From: Setaria digitata
Lineage: Eukaryota; Nematoda; Chromadorea; Rhabditida; Setariidae
Reading direction: 5' to 3'
Length of the DNA: 18,408 nt
NCBI GenBank assembly: GCA_003640385.1
Contig: RCAB01000801.1
Coordinates: 1 to 18,408, forward strand
The stretch's first letter is position 1. The number at the start of each line of letters is the position of its first letter. The translations under genes were made by a program, and so were the position numbers. The notes under the pieces were generated by a model. The model made no database searches, was not told the DNA's origin, and saw only the letters and a list, made by a program, of their open reading frames with translations. Of this stretch, positions 1-10,529 are shown piece by piece.

Positions 1-112
1 TTATTATTATTATTATATTATTATTATTTTATTATTATTATTATATTATTATTGTTATTGTATTATTATTATTATTAATTATTATTATTATATTATTATT
101 ATATTATAAATT
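1..112. repeat. (TTA/ATT)n microsatellite
   Basis: Nearly uninterrupted TTA/ATT trinucleotides with occasional single-base slips. The tract starts at the window edge, so its true length is unknown. From 113 to 322 I see only A/T-rich non-coding DNA ending in a T-rich acceptor-like run. Confidence 0.95.
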
Positions 113-322
113 ATTAATCACTATGAAGTGGCAATATGGCAACTTCTTTGTTCAGCAAAAGGAACCAACCCTTCCCATTCTACCATCATCTTAAAAATAA
201 TTACTAGACTTGGTAAATAGTTTTTTTCTGGAAAAAATGGAAAAATATAAAGGATAATTTTAGGCAAAAAAAAATAAATCATGAATATTCGAATTTAAAA
301 ATTGAAACTTTACTTTTTTTAG

Positions 323-697
323 CAAGGATCAAATGCCTTCATGAGAAATACTTCAATGCGACAAAAGACAACCAGTAGGAAGTTAGAGTTCGGCAAACTG
401 ATGAAATCTCATGAACAAACAAAAAATTCAGCAAGAAATGATTCCGTAAGTGAATTTTTTTCTTCTCGCATAATTAATATCTCTTCTATTGTTATCGTTT
501 TTATCTGTTGTTATCACATATAATTTCATTTCTTCTAACGATTTAATTATTATAACCCTTCTAAAATTCATTTTCAACAGTGGAAAAGGGAACAGAAAGA
601 AAATTATGCAGTCAATTTTTGGTTAGAATTATTTACCAAAAATTCGAACTTAAATTATTTTAAATTAAATTTGTCACATGCTTACTGGAAGTGCTGA
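323..697 (+). CDS. Possible two-exon gene fragment, function unknown
   Basis: Two exon-like blocks can be joined. The first, 323-445, follows a ttttttag acceptor, is open through 41 codons in phase 0 (QGSNAFMRNTSMRQK start) and ends at a strong gtaagt donor. The second begins at 581 after ttttcaacag and stays open in phase 0 (WKREQKENYAVNFW) to a TGA at 695-697. The peptide is basic and polar, with no signal peptide, membrane span or motif that I recognise. It could be the 3' end of a gene whose earlier exons lie outside the window, or an isolated pair of chance splice signals. No clear AATAAA follows, which weakens the call. The gap to the next plus-strand exon (1906) and the stop codon argue against it belonging to that gene. 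Confidence 0.3.
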
Positions 698-1905
698 TGT
701 GGCGTGAATGGTTTTTAGAAACTAAAGATGATATTTTTCTTATCATTCCAGTTTACGTGTTTAAAAAATTTCCGAAAAAAACGGTAGCATTTTATGATGA
801 TAAATGAATATTTTATGTAAAATTAATTTACGATCAGTAGATTCTTCAGTCATATAAATACGCTAATTATCGTTACCAAAATGTATAACTTAAACTTGTC
901 ATTTTAAGAAAGATTAAATCTGAAGCCGATATTAAGATCAGTCTTAAATCTACCAGCCGTAGCTAAGTTTAAACACAAATTTCCAATTGACATCAGTAAG
1001 ATCGGCATTGAATCTGGAGAATGTGCAGCAAACAACTGCAGTCTTTTGTTGCTTTTAATTCTCTTCCCAGTCATACTATTCATCAAAATTCGAGATCGGA
1101 TTTGTCACAGATGCAAAAGTGATACTGAATGCCGAATAATAAGAAGGCATATCGAATGACTGATAAAGCCGTATAATCCAATCCTCTGCCATCTTAAGCA
1201 ACTAAGCACATTACATTGGAATGATCCAAAATTATGAATTTGTATAACTGTAGTCGGATTGTCTGCGTAACTGCAACTGGCTTAGATGTATAATCTTAGC
1301 CGGATTATCTGTTATCAGCGCTAAATTAAGTGTTGTAAAGATTTTGATAATAATCGAAAACTGAAAAATAAGTGAATCAATTTATAAATTATATTTTTGT
1401 CCATCTGACAATAATTTTGCTGGAAAGGACAAATGATCAAACAGATAATTTCGGAGATGCGAAACGATAAATGATAAGTCGATAATTAATCACTTTTAAA
1501 ATAACTTTAAGAACCAAAATTGGCACAGTCAAAAGAATGGTAGAAAAAAAACAAATAAGGCATACCAATATTTAAAAAAAGAAAAAAAAAAGAAAAATAA
1601 ACGTTGGAATGAAAACAAAAATTTCTAAATTTTTGAGAACTACTGCCAATGAAATGCATTTCAAGATCAGAAGTTATCCAGAAAAAAAATAGTACACATA
1701 TGATAAAAGATAATTTAATTTTATCATTTTATCATCCTGTACGATCGTATTTCTTTGAATAAATAATAAAAAATAATCTGGTCGTACTGGATGATACAAA
1801 TTAATTGAAAATTTAAAAATTAGTATGCAAATTTTTTTCCATGCAAAAAAATGTTTTTCCTATTAACATTTGCGTAGAAAAAAAAAAAAAAAAAACAAGA
1901 ACAAA
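698..1905. other. Intergenic, no gene seen
   Basis: About 1.2 kb without a convincing exon on either strand. A 60-codon minus-strand ORF at 904-1086 has no splice context or family resemblance. A/T-rich runs dominate from 1540 onward, including an 18-A run just before the next start codon. Confidence 0.6.
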
Positions 1906-4900
1906 ATGGAATATAAATCACTTCAGGAGAAATTAGACGACAGATTCAAAATCACGCAGTCAAATTATGATGATACAAAAAAGTTGCTGATTGATTTTCT
2001 CGGGAAATCAGACACCAGGTATTTCTTTATTACTCTTTGACTAATTAATTAAAACAAATTGCTTAAATACCGAATCACTGAAAAACAGTGGTTATCATTC
2101 TTAACTATTAGTATAATTATGTATTAGTATAAGCTGAAATACAATGAATTTTTTCCCGCTTTTTTTTCAAGAAAATTAAATTTTTAAAGTTTATAACTAG
2201 AAAGAATAGTTTATAATTTGTAACATTGCAAAATCAACTATAGTACTTCAAAAAAAGAAATTTATCAAAATAAAATTTCAAAATAACAAATAAACAGTAC
2301 TCCACGAACATATACTTGAAATTCATAGAAGTATAAAATGAAAAATTTAAAGAAAAAAAATTCTTTTTTTTCAAGAAACAAAAAACTACTTTGTAGTTAA
2401 AATAGCATCATTTAAATAGCGAAAAATGCTCAATTAATGTTTCTAGTTGTTCATATTCCATTCAAAGTATTACGAATTGAAGAAAGATTTCTTTTGAAAT
2501 TTCAAATGTTTTTATATGAAAATGTTGAAATAGTAGAGAAAAAAATGAAAAATAAAATAAATAGGAAATTAATTTCACTACGAAATAAATGAAATGCATT
2601 TATTAAATATCAGAATAAACGACAATTTAACAATGAAAATGAAGGAAAATGCCGAAATTAATATGACACTTCTGAAGGAAATAATCGAGAAGGATGAATT
2701 TTTTACTTCAAATAACAACAGACAACAGTGGGATGAGGAAAATTTTTTTTTACAGAAAAGGTGAAAACTTGATTAATTTCAGCAAAAAAAAAAAAAAGAA
2801 AAGAAAACAAATAAATAAATGAAGAAAAATAAAGTTATTTGAAAGCAAAAATTACGGTCTGTTTCGTGAAAAAGGCAAAACTTTCATTCCTGAACAGGGA
2901 AAAAACAAAAAAATAAGTCAAAATAATTTTCAAGCAAAAATTGAAATAAAATTTATTTATTTATTCTCTATATTTTGTGAACAAAAAAAAAAACGATTAA
3001 AATTTGCGCTGCAAAAATGCCATGTAAAATTGATCTCGTAATTTAGGACGTAAATGAAAATTTATTTCACAGAAGTGGCAAAATTTTACTTTATAAATTA
3101 AAAATTGAAACTTAACTTTGCTAGCCTATCAGCGTAACTTAATTCATTAGATTTTCAGTAAATTAAACAATTTTAACAAGTAGGATTTGATTCATTCATT
3201 TCATAAATGAATTTTGTAAACAAGAAAAAAAAAACAAAATTTTTGAAATATTCGAGAAATTAAAATTTTCGAAAAGTTTTTAAACCCAATTTGCAATATT
3301 TACATCATAAATTTTCTTGTATTTAATAAAATTTTGCATGTGCAAAATTATCAAAACTTATCAAACTAATAAACATACAAACTAACTTTTTCGAAGAAAT
3401 TTCATTTATAAAATTTAGAGAAATAAATTAATAAGAAGTCTTTTATAGCAAATTTAAAAAAAACACAGGAAATAACAAATCCTCCTTTTTAAATACTTCA
3501 GTATTTTGATTAAATTTTTAAATGTTTTTTTATTACTATTTCAAATATATTTGCAACTAAATCTTATAAACAATCTTCCCACAATCAAATAACTTTTATC
3601 AAATCTTTCTCTTTCTCTCCCTCTCTCTCTCTCCCTCTCTCTTTCCCTCCTTTTAATTTTCAACTTTTTACTGTAAAAAAGATTTGATTCAGTGATGATT
3701 GTTTATCTTCAGTTCACTTTTCCTTTCATTTTCCAAAAACAATTTAAAATTTCGAAGGAAATCAAGGAAAAAGCTACTACTATTGCTATTATCTTTATTC
3801 AATTTGTTTACATCAAAGAGATTTGAATTTAAAAATATTTTCGAATTAGACGAAAACTTTAATTTTTTCTAAAAAATTATCCTGTGAAAGATTCGTTGTT
3901 AAGAAAATTTTATAAAAACTAAAAACAAAGCCTGTCATATTTTAACCGAGGTTAGATAACTTTAAAAAGCTTGACAAGAAATAAAAATGCAGATGACAGG
4001 GAGAGAGAGGAGAGGAAGAAAATCTTTTTTGCATATCAATTTCCTGATTTTTTTCAGTGGTAAATTTTTTCTTTTTCAAATTTTTAAAATTTATTGCAAT
4101 GAATTAAATCGATTACACACAATACGTTTTTGGATAATTAAGATTTTCACAATTTATTGTAATAAAATAATTTAAATATATAAAATCGATGTTATTCTTC
4201 TAAAATATATGAATTTGTATTTTCTAATCTGCTTTTTTTTTTGTAAGTTTGAACTGAAAAATGTTTGTGCTCCATTTGCATCTTATTTTCCTACAGGACG
4301 ACATCAGTGCCGAATGAATTTGAGATTGAGCAAAATGTACAACAAATTGATAATGTAACCATTGGTTTAATCATTGGAATTAGCATTGTCGTTTTTTTAA
4401 TTATTATTATTAATTGTTTTACACTTCGTGTTTATCTAAAGGAAAGCCGAGGTATGTTTGTTTTATTCCTTTATAAATTTCTAAAAATCTGGTAGTTTAT
4501 GAAAATTATATATATATATATATATAATATTGGATTTGAAATAATAATTTAGGTATTCATAATAAAATAATAAAAATATAATAATAAAAATAAAATAATA
4601 ATAATAAAAATAAATAATAATAAAAATTATTAAGTTCGTACCATTGCAATCCAAGTAATACATATGTATAATTTATTTAATGATATATCACTATTTAAGT
4701 CTTCCGAATAATACTTATTGCCTTTTATGCATATATATATATATATATNAATACCTAAATTATTATTTCAAACCCAATATTATATATATATATAATTTTC
4801 ATAAACTATATATATATATATAATTTTCCTAAATTTCCAAGAAATCTAGCAAATTTGTGGAAAAAATTTTTGCACATACATAAAATTAATCAAAATTGCC

Positions 4901-5134
4901 TGAAGTATTTCAATTTTTTTTCTTTACTGAATTTGACCACATTTTATGGTTCCTAAATTTTTTACTGTTCAAATTAAAAAATTTTATGTAAAAACCTTTA
5001 TAGATGATCGATCATTCCGAAATGATATGATTCAATCATCAAATAGTGAAGTTAATCGTTATCATGGTGGCTCTTCACCATTTTTTGATAATGAAAGCAT
5101 ATGGGATGCAGATTTTTCAATAAATGGATTTTAA
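1906..5134 (+). CDS. Four-exon gene for an unrecognised single-pass membrane protein (181 aa)
   Basis: Exons 1906-2018, 2614-2760, 4297-4451 and 5004-5134 join with agreeing phases (2, 2, 1) and GT-AG borders, giving 546 nt including the TAA stop. Residues 1-37 (MEYKSLQEKLDDRFKITQ start) and 38-87 are charged and probably helical, with NLT and NMT sequons around residues 43 and 54. A single hydrophobic span lies at about 108-132 (IGLIIGISIVVFLIIIINCF core) and is followed by RVYLKESR. By the positive-inside rule the roughly 50-residue tail, which ends WDADFSINGF, would be cytosolic and the N-terminal half lumenal or extracellular. No signal peptide precedes it, so type III insertion is inferred unless a 5' exon is missing. 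A gcgtag at 1873-1878 could be a trans-splice acceptor. AATAAA follows the stop at 5161. I do not recognise the family and it may be nematode-specific. Confidence 0.75.
2761..4296 (+). other. Long intron, no coding signal
   Basis: The second intron of the membrane-protein gene (donor gtgaaa, acceptor cctacag) is very A/T-rich and contains a pyrimidine microsatellite. The 62-codon ORF at 3987-4175 has no acceptor or donor in phase and is treated as chance. Confidence 0.6.
3604..3654. repeat. CT-rich microsatellite
   Basis: About 50 bases of almost pure C and T, mainly (CT)n with TTT and CCC interruptions, inside the second intron of the membrane-protein gene. Confidence 0.9.
4495..4806. repeat. 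Inverted repeat with ~60-bp arms flanking a single-N gap
   Basis: The left arm (4495-4557) and right arm (4750-4806) are reverse complements apart from the length of the (TA)n run and one G/A difference in TTGGATTT versus TTGGGTTT. The right arm starts at the base after the N at 4749. It sits in the third intron of the membrane-protein gene. It may be a real foldback element with terminal inverted repeats, or a contig end joined in the wrong orientation. Confidence 0.8.
4529..4724 (+). repeat. Local dispersed repeat, copy 1
   Basis: Starts ATTGGATTTGAAATAATAAT and ends around CTTCCGAATAATACTTATTG. It is a direct repeat of 5243-5389 with scattered substitutions. It is longer because the A/T trinucleotide tract (AATAAAATAAT-type) between its two conserved ends is expanded. 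Confidence 0.85.
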
Positions 5135-5160
5135 TAACCAGTTTTTGAATTTAAGTAATC

Positions 5161-5166
5161 AATAAA
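5161..5166 (+). terminator. Polyadenylation signal AATAAA
   Basis: Perfect AATAAA 27 bases after the TAA at 5132-5134, with A-rich sequence about 20 bases further on. This is well placed for the 3' end of the membrane-protein transcript. Confidence 0.6.
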
Positions 5167-5242
5167 CAAAGCTTCTGAATCCAAAAAAAAAAAGAAAAAA
5201 CAATCATTCACTTGTTTAAATTTATCCAGTAGGATTTCAGCT

Positions 5243-5389
5243 ATTGGATTTGAAATAATAATTTAAGTATTCAACTACAATAATAAAAATTATTAAGTTT
5301 GTACCATTGCAATCCAAATAATGCATATGTGTAATTTAGTTAATGTTATATTACTATTTAAGTCTTCCGAATAATACTTATTGTCTTTT
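5243..5389 (+). repeat. Local dispersed repeat, copy 2
   Basis: Direct repeat of 4529-4724, same orientation and roughly 700 bp downstream. It lacks the expanded trinucleotide tract and the flanking inverted-repeat arms, so the arms are not an obligatory part of this unit. Confidence 0.85.
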
Positions 5390-5872
5390 CTTTGATGTCA
5401 ATATTTTATCATACATCTTTTTTTTTATCTTTAAATCATTCTCAAATGATGATATCTTATCAGTCCACATACTAACCTTTATCATAGCGTGCAGCTTCTT
5501 AACAGAGTACATAACTTATCATTTCATTACAATTCTCATCAACTTATACAAGAGCAACTTCTGTATTACGTCAATTTTTATCAGCCTATGCAATAACTTT
5601 TATCACAGCTTGTTAGTCTTTCATTGCTGATATGTCACGAAAATTCTGTTCTGAGGATGTAAATTGCAATAGAGGACTTCAAATTAATTATGAAATTCTT
5701 ACAACATCATTGTATTATATAGCAATATTAAAGTTCAGTAAAATTTGATAATACAAAAAATTATTTCGCCTTGGGAAAATAAAAAAAAACCTCAAAAAAA
5801 AAAAGAATAAAGCAAACATCACTATAAAAATAGTTTAGTAAAAATGAAAAAAAAAATATATATATATCAATT

Positions 5873-7672
5873 TCAATTATCATCCCACATTCCATTCTCA
5901 ATTTCTTTTTGTCGTTTTGATGCATCTCGTGCCCTGCAATATCACATAATAACAATAATAATGGAGCACTAAAATTGAGAATTGATTTGTTCGTATTAAA
6001 AATTCGAAATGAATACCGTCGTTCAAGTTTGGCTTGTTCCATAAATTTTTGAAACTGCTCCATTTCTTCTTCGGGTACCCAAGCATCCTTATTTGGTACA
6101 CGTGGATCTAATTCATCTTTCCATTCATCAATTAATTCATCCAATTCTTCCGTTAATTTATTTACTTTTTCGATGTACAAAAACATTGCTTCATTTCTCG
6201 ATAGTCATAAAATATCATAAACTAATGAATTTTAATTTTCCTTTTTATTTTTATTGATTTATTTTCAATGAAAAAGAGTAATAACTGTGAAATCAAAAAG
6301 CAACAGTTAAAGTGTATCGTTTTTTTTCGAAGGAAAAAATTTCAAAATCACTCTTTAATTTTTCCTTTTTATATGAAAAAATTCAATTACATCGTCAAGA
6401 AAAAATTATTTTGAAGATTATATTCAAGGATATGATTATCAAAAATAAGTTTTATTGAAAGTAATTCATCACAAGTAAAAATGAATCAATATAGGTTATT
6501 ATAGAAAAAAAATCTTCAAGACCTAAAATTGAGAAAATTTTGAAATTATATTCCAACTTTCTTTATTTAAAAAGATTTAATCTAATTTCCAAAAACTTAG
6601 TTTGATTTAGACAAAACTCATTTACTTCAAATCTAGACTCATAAAAAAAAATATTAATATTCGAAAATGAAAATAAAAAATCCAAGTAATTTGAATTCGC
6701 GGTTTTAATCACAATCTTGATAAAAAAATTGTTTTGAATTATAATTTCTAACCTCTACATTTATTCCATGCATGCCACTTGCGATTTCCTTTTATCCATG
6801 ACCACATATATGATAATTCGTTCGGATCGCGGTAATCCATTTCTATGATAAGATAATAATTACTGTTATATTTACACCCTTATGCTTACAAATAGTATTA
6901 AAAAATCTTTCTTTATAAATATTTTCAAAAATTGCAAATATAGTGCAAAAATCTACTGGAATCAAATTAGAACTATGAAATGATTTTGTTTCATTTAAAT
7001 TCCAAAATTGTTTAAAAATTAAAAAAAAATCTCAACATGATTCATGCATGCAAAATAGACCATGTAAAAAGAAAGAAACCATAAAATTTTGATCACATAA
7101 AAGCATGTGAATTTTATAATTAAGGAATCTTTTACTTCAATCTATGGAAAATTTGAATTGAATAAAATTCTTCATCATTATGTAATCAATTTATTATTAG
7201 CAACATACTTGGCACATTAATATCACCAACAACAGCCTGTTGATATAATCCAAACAAATCATAGGTGTGTTCATCAAATTTGATAAGTAATTCGTATTCA
7301 TTTTTTAATTGTTGCCTTTGATCAAAGCGTGCTCGTATCTTCTTATATTTTACGACAGCATCGTAAAATGCCTAAACAAAATGATTACATTTGAAAATTA
7401 TGAACCAATTAGCATATGTAAATTAAAGTTCCATTTTAATGAATTATTTAAACAAAAAAAAAACCAACTTCCGTTATTCGCAATTAAAATGTAAAGGCAT
7501 CGGTGCCAATTAGCATTTCGCGTCAATTAAATTTCAGTAAAAAAAAAATAGAAACATACAGCTTATAATTTATCGGTAAATTATATCTGCTTAAAAATTA
7601 GGTTTATAAAAAGTAAATACATTTCGATTATCATGTACATTTAAGAAACCAAAAACAGCATACCTCCTCCAT
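5873..7672 (-). CDS. Acyl-CoA-binding (ACBP) domain protein with charged C-terminal extension
   Basis: Exons in transcript order are 7672-7664, 7371-7209, 6842-6753, 6188-6017 and 5933-5873, giving about 164 aa. ACBP proteins bind long-chain acyl-CoA. The ACBP signature is visible: LYQQAVVGDIN (family YKQATVGDIN), RKWHAWN (family AKWDAWN) and EAMFLYIEKV (family DAMKAYIDKV). By family alignment the usual Tyr28 and Lys32 are Phe and Gln, while the Lys before WxAW and the last Tyr are kept, so ligand binding may be altered. The ATG at 7670-7672 is the first Met after an in-frame stop, and its exon codes only MEE. After the domain come about 75 acidic and basic residues (ELDPRVPNKDAW) ending GMWDDN. 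The best family fit extends exon 4 to 6206 and reads CRGLSRNEAM, but that acceptor would be AT. The canonical AG at 6190-6189 drops six residues in frame. Confidence 0.8.
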
Positions 7673-8825
7673 CGCATTAAACGAACAATGATAATGGCAG
7701 AAGGCAAATTTTGTTTTTGATCACTAATTAACTCCACTTGACATAATAGTAGCTAATAGAATGAGCATATTAAGAATGGAAAAACTTGCAAGAAATATTT
7801 GTTGAACTATTATCGTATTCGTCTAATGGGATAAATCTTGTCATTTCTTTTTTTCATAATTTGCTATCATGACAAAATCCTCTTAGTACTGCTCTGCCGA
7901 AGTAGTGAACTTTTTTTTTTCTAACCCAATAAATACGATCACAAATCTTTCACATATGTGATTAATTTTTTGAAAAGGCCGACAAAACCTGAACAGAGAA
8001 ATAAAGCATCCAAGACGAAATTTCTTCTTTGTTATTGTGAACAGAAGAATAATAAATTGAATTTATTAACAATTTCTCACTTACAGAAAAAAATCAATAA
8101 ACATACAACATAACTAATGCATTAAAAGTAACAAAAACCGATTCAACTTACTTATCTACTCTAAAGTCCTGAAACAACATTACTTGAATATGTAATTGCT
8201 CATGACTCAACCAAGATAGAAAATAAAGTGAATTAAAATGAAAAGAAAAGTGGTAAGCGCTACGAGAGTAATCTGGATGACGGATGATCCGAAATGACCT
8301 AACCTAACAACCTATTTCGCCAACAGGAAATACCAGTACTGAAATAGATTCTGAACTTTTAATCTTCGGCAAATTCAAAACTAAAATATAGGGAGAAAAC
8401 ATTTGAGGACTATACGAGAAACACCACAAAAATAAGTCGATGCCTAACTGATATCAATTAAATGACAGAGGAGCATTTCTTTAAGAGTCTCACGAGACAA
8501 TCGTATTGTTTTAATAATGGAACTGTATAAGTTATAAGCTTAAACCAGCGATTTAGTAGAAAAAATTCACAATGGCTACTTAGAAGACTTTGTTATTCAA
8601 ATTCTAAACGAATTCAATCGGATTCTTCATCTGAACAATTTGGAATTTACATGAAAAAACTTTAAGATTTTCCACTCTGATTACTTTTTACAGAACAAAA
8701 CTTCGATTATTTCTGCTCTCTTCACTTCACGAAATAAATATCCATGATGAAAGAAAAAATAAATAAATAGTGCGACTCTGCATTACATTCAAACAGTAGC
8801 ACAACATTTTTTGCAAGAAACACGC
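7673..8825. other. Intergenic between ARPC3 and the ACBP-like gene
   Basis: About 1.15 kb with no convincing exon on either strand. It must hold the 3' UTR of ARPC3 and the promoter or trans-splice site of the ACBP-like gene. A possible acceptor, gttaattag, lies about 60 bases before the ACBP ATG on the minus strand. The spacing is long for a nematode operon, so an operon is possible but not shown. Confidence 0.5.
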
Positions 8826-10467
8826 TTACAAGACAACACCGGGACTGACTAAACCCTTATCCATAAAACGCCTTCGGGCAAAGCACATCCACCACTGCAA
8901 AAAAGATTACAAATTTATTATAACAAGACTGCTACAAAAAAAAATCCCAGATGCACGAGGATTACCCTACTTCACTATCTTATGCTCCCTTAATAAAAAA
9001 AAAAAAAATTTTAAATGTGAAACAAAATTTTTAAAAAAAAAATTTTTGAAGAAAATTTAACTCTCTATAAAGGTTTTGCAGTTTGACATAAAATAACTAA
9101 CTCACTTTACTTGGTCGCTCATTATTTGCCTCAAAAACATGATCTAAAAGACGTATTCCTAATTCCTGTCGTAGTTGCAGAAGATATGAGCGCATAATAT
9201 CTGCAAGAAGAGGTCTAAAGGAAAGTCAAAAAAAAAATATTTAGAAAGAAAAGCAACCAAGTCTTTTGAAATTTGATGTTTGGACTCATTAAAACATATT
9301 TGCTTCTTCTTGTTTCAGTGCTTCTTTACGAATTTACTAATCTAAGTTCCGATAGGTTCACCTTCTTCATTTCGATTTGCTGGTGCCTTATACATACTGT
9401 TCAGTGGAAAAGTTGCTTCACCTGGTATTGGGAGATGATGACTCAACGCCAAGACCGATAAGTCTTTCATTGCTTGTGATCTACTTGAACTCTAGAATGT
9501 GAATTATTTTGGCTACGGTGTAAAAAAACAGAAAGAAATAAAAAAAAAACTGAAAATTTGAAAATATATTTAAACATTTTAAAGTTATTCTAAGCAAAGC
9601 AACCAAACTATTCTAAAGAATTATCTTTTTATATTACTGCATTAATCGAAAGTGAGAAATTTTGTACCTGAAGTAACAAATATGGAAAGCATTACTGAGA
9701 ACTCTTAAAAGCAGCATCAATACAAATAAAAATTATGTGATTAAATATGCAGCATAGATTTTTAATTAGATAAAGTTTGAGGAAAAACACGATTAATGCA
9801 GTACTAAAAATCTCTCAAAACTACTACCAAATACTATTTATATTATAACAAAAAATTACCTTTTGCAATTTCCTTAGACATTCGGAAATGTATAATGTCA
9901 GGTAGATGAGTGTTCGGTCAGCAGGACCTTTAATTTCATATTCTCGGAAGAAAATATTCGGTTTGAAATAAGCGAGAGCTTCATCTATTATATCCTCGCC
10001 ATCATCTGCAGCAACTAAAATGATTTGCACACATCCTTTAGGCCTCCAACTCTAGCCTCTTAAAGTAATGCAGCGTTTCCGGTCACTGTTAACTTTCAGT
10101 ATTTGAAAACGTTGAATAGAAGCATGATCTCTCGATTGAAATCAGCATGAAATTAACGGTAATTTCTGGAGTTCTTCGGCTAAAATGTTATATGAATAAA
10201 TTTGCTGTGAAGAGTTACTTACAGAAATAAGCGTTGCAATAAGACTATACGACTTGGTCATAGGAAAAAAAAAGCAGAACTTTACCGGTTCGTGGAGCCG
10301 GACCTTTTAAGTTTGTCCGTATAGGAAGGATAGCCATGTTCCCAACAAGCATTGTTGCATCCGTAAACTTTGAATGATATGCCTTAAATAGCAGTTTTTC
10401 ACATGAAAATTGCTACAAAGAAAAAAAAACTGACATTTAAAACAGAAACTGTCAAACTTACCGGCAT
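8826..10467 (-). CDS. ARPC3: Arp2/3 complex subunit 3 (p21-Arc)
   Basis: ARPC3 is the p21 subunit of the seven-protein Arp2/3 complex, which nucleates branched actin filaments in the cytoplasm. Six exons with GT-AG borders and matching phases read 10467-10462, 10382-10286, 10005-9860, 9491-9362, 9200-9106 and 8894-8826 (TAA), giving 180 aa against 178 in human. Family blocks appear in order: [99 protein letters not shown]; and [15 protein letters not shown]. The start is set by a two-codon exon, ATGCCG followed by gtaagt, which completes MPAYHS across the intron. The third exon could instead start 9 nt earlier (tttag), but the ctgcag acceptor matches the usual length. The C-terminus ends GVVL, unlike the usual SGPGQ. 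The C. elegans orthologue is arx-5. Confidence 0.95.
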
Positions 10468-10525
10468 CTCCTGCCGTTTCGATCTCCTGGACCAAGAGTA
10501 GATTCAATGTAAGATTTTTTTCCCG

Positions 10526-10529
10526 TCTG
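10526..10529 (-). promoter_or_regulatory. Candidate spliced-leader trans-splice acceptor for ARPC3
   Basis: On the minus strand, gcaaaatttcag ends at 10527, about 60 nt before the ARPC3 ATG, with no donor between it and the start codon. A second option is ggtccag about 25 nt before the ATG. Nematode transcripts often receive a spliced leader at such sites. No RNA evidence is available here. Confidence 0.35.

Larger units (their letters stand above)
5135..5872. other. Convergent intergenic region with TTATCA cluster
   Basis: This space separates the 3' ends of the plus-strand membrane-protein gene and the minus-strand acyl-CoA-binding gene. It contains AATAAA at 5161-5166, the second copy of the local repeat, and six TTATCA (TGATAA on the other strand) hexamers between 5406 and 5605. 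The 95-codon plus-strand ORF at 5343-5630 runs through repeat sequence and has no recognisable protein features. Confidence 0.6.

Noticed and set aside
9273..9461. Plus-strand ORF of 62 codons
   Set aside because: Antisense to the fourth ARPC3 exon.
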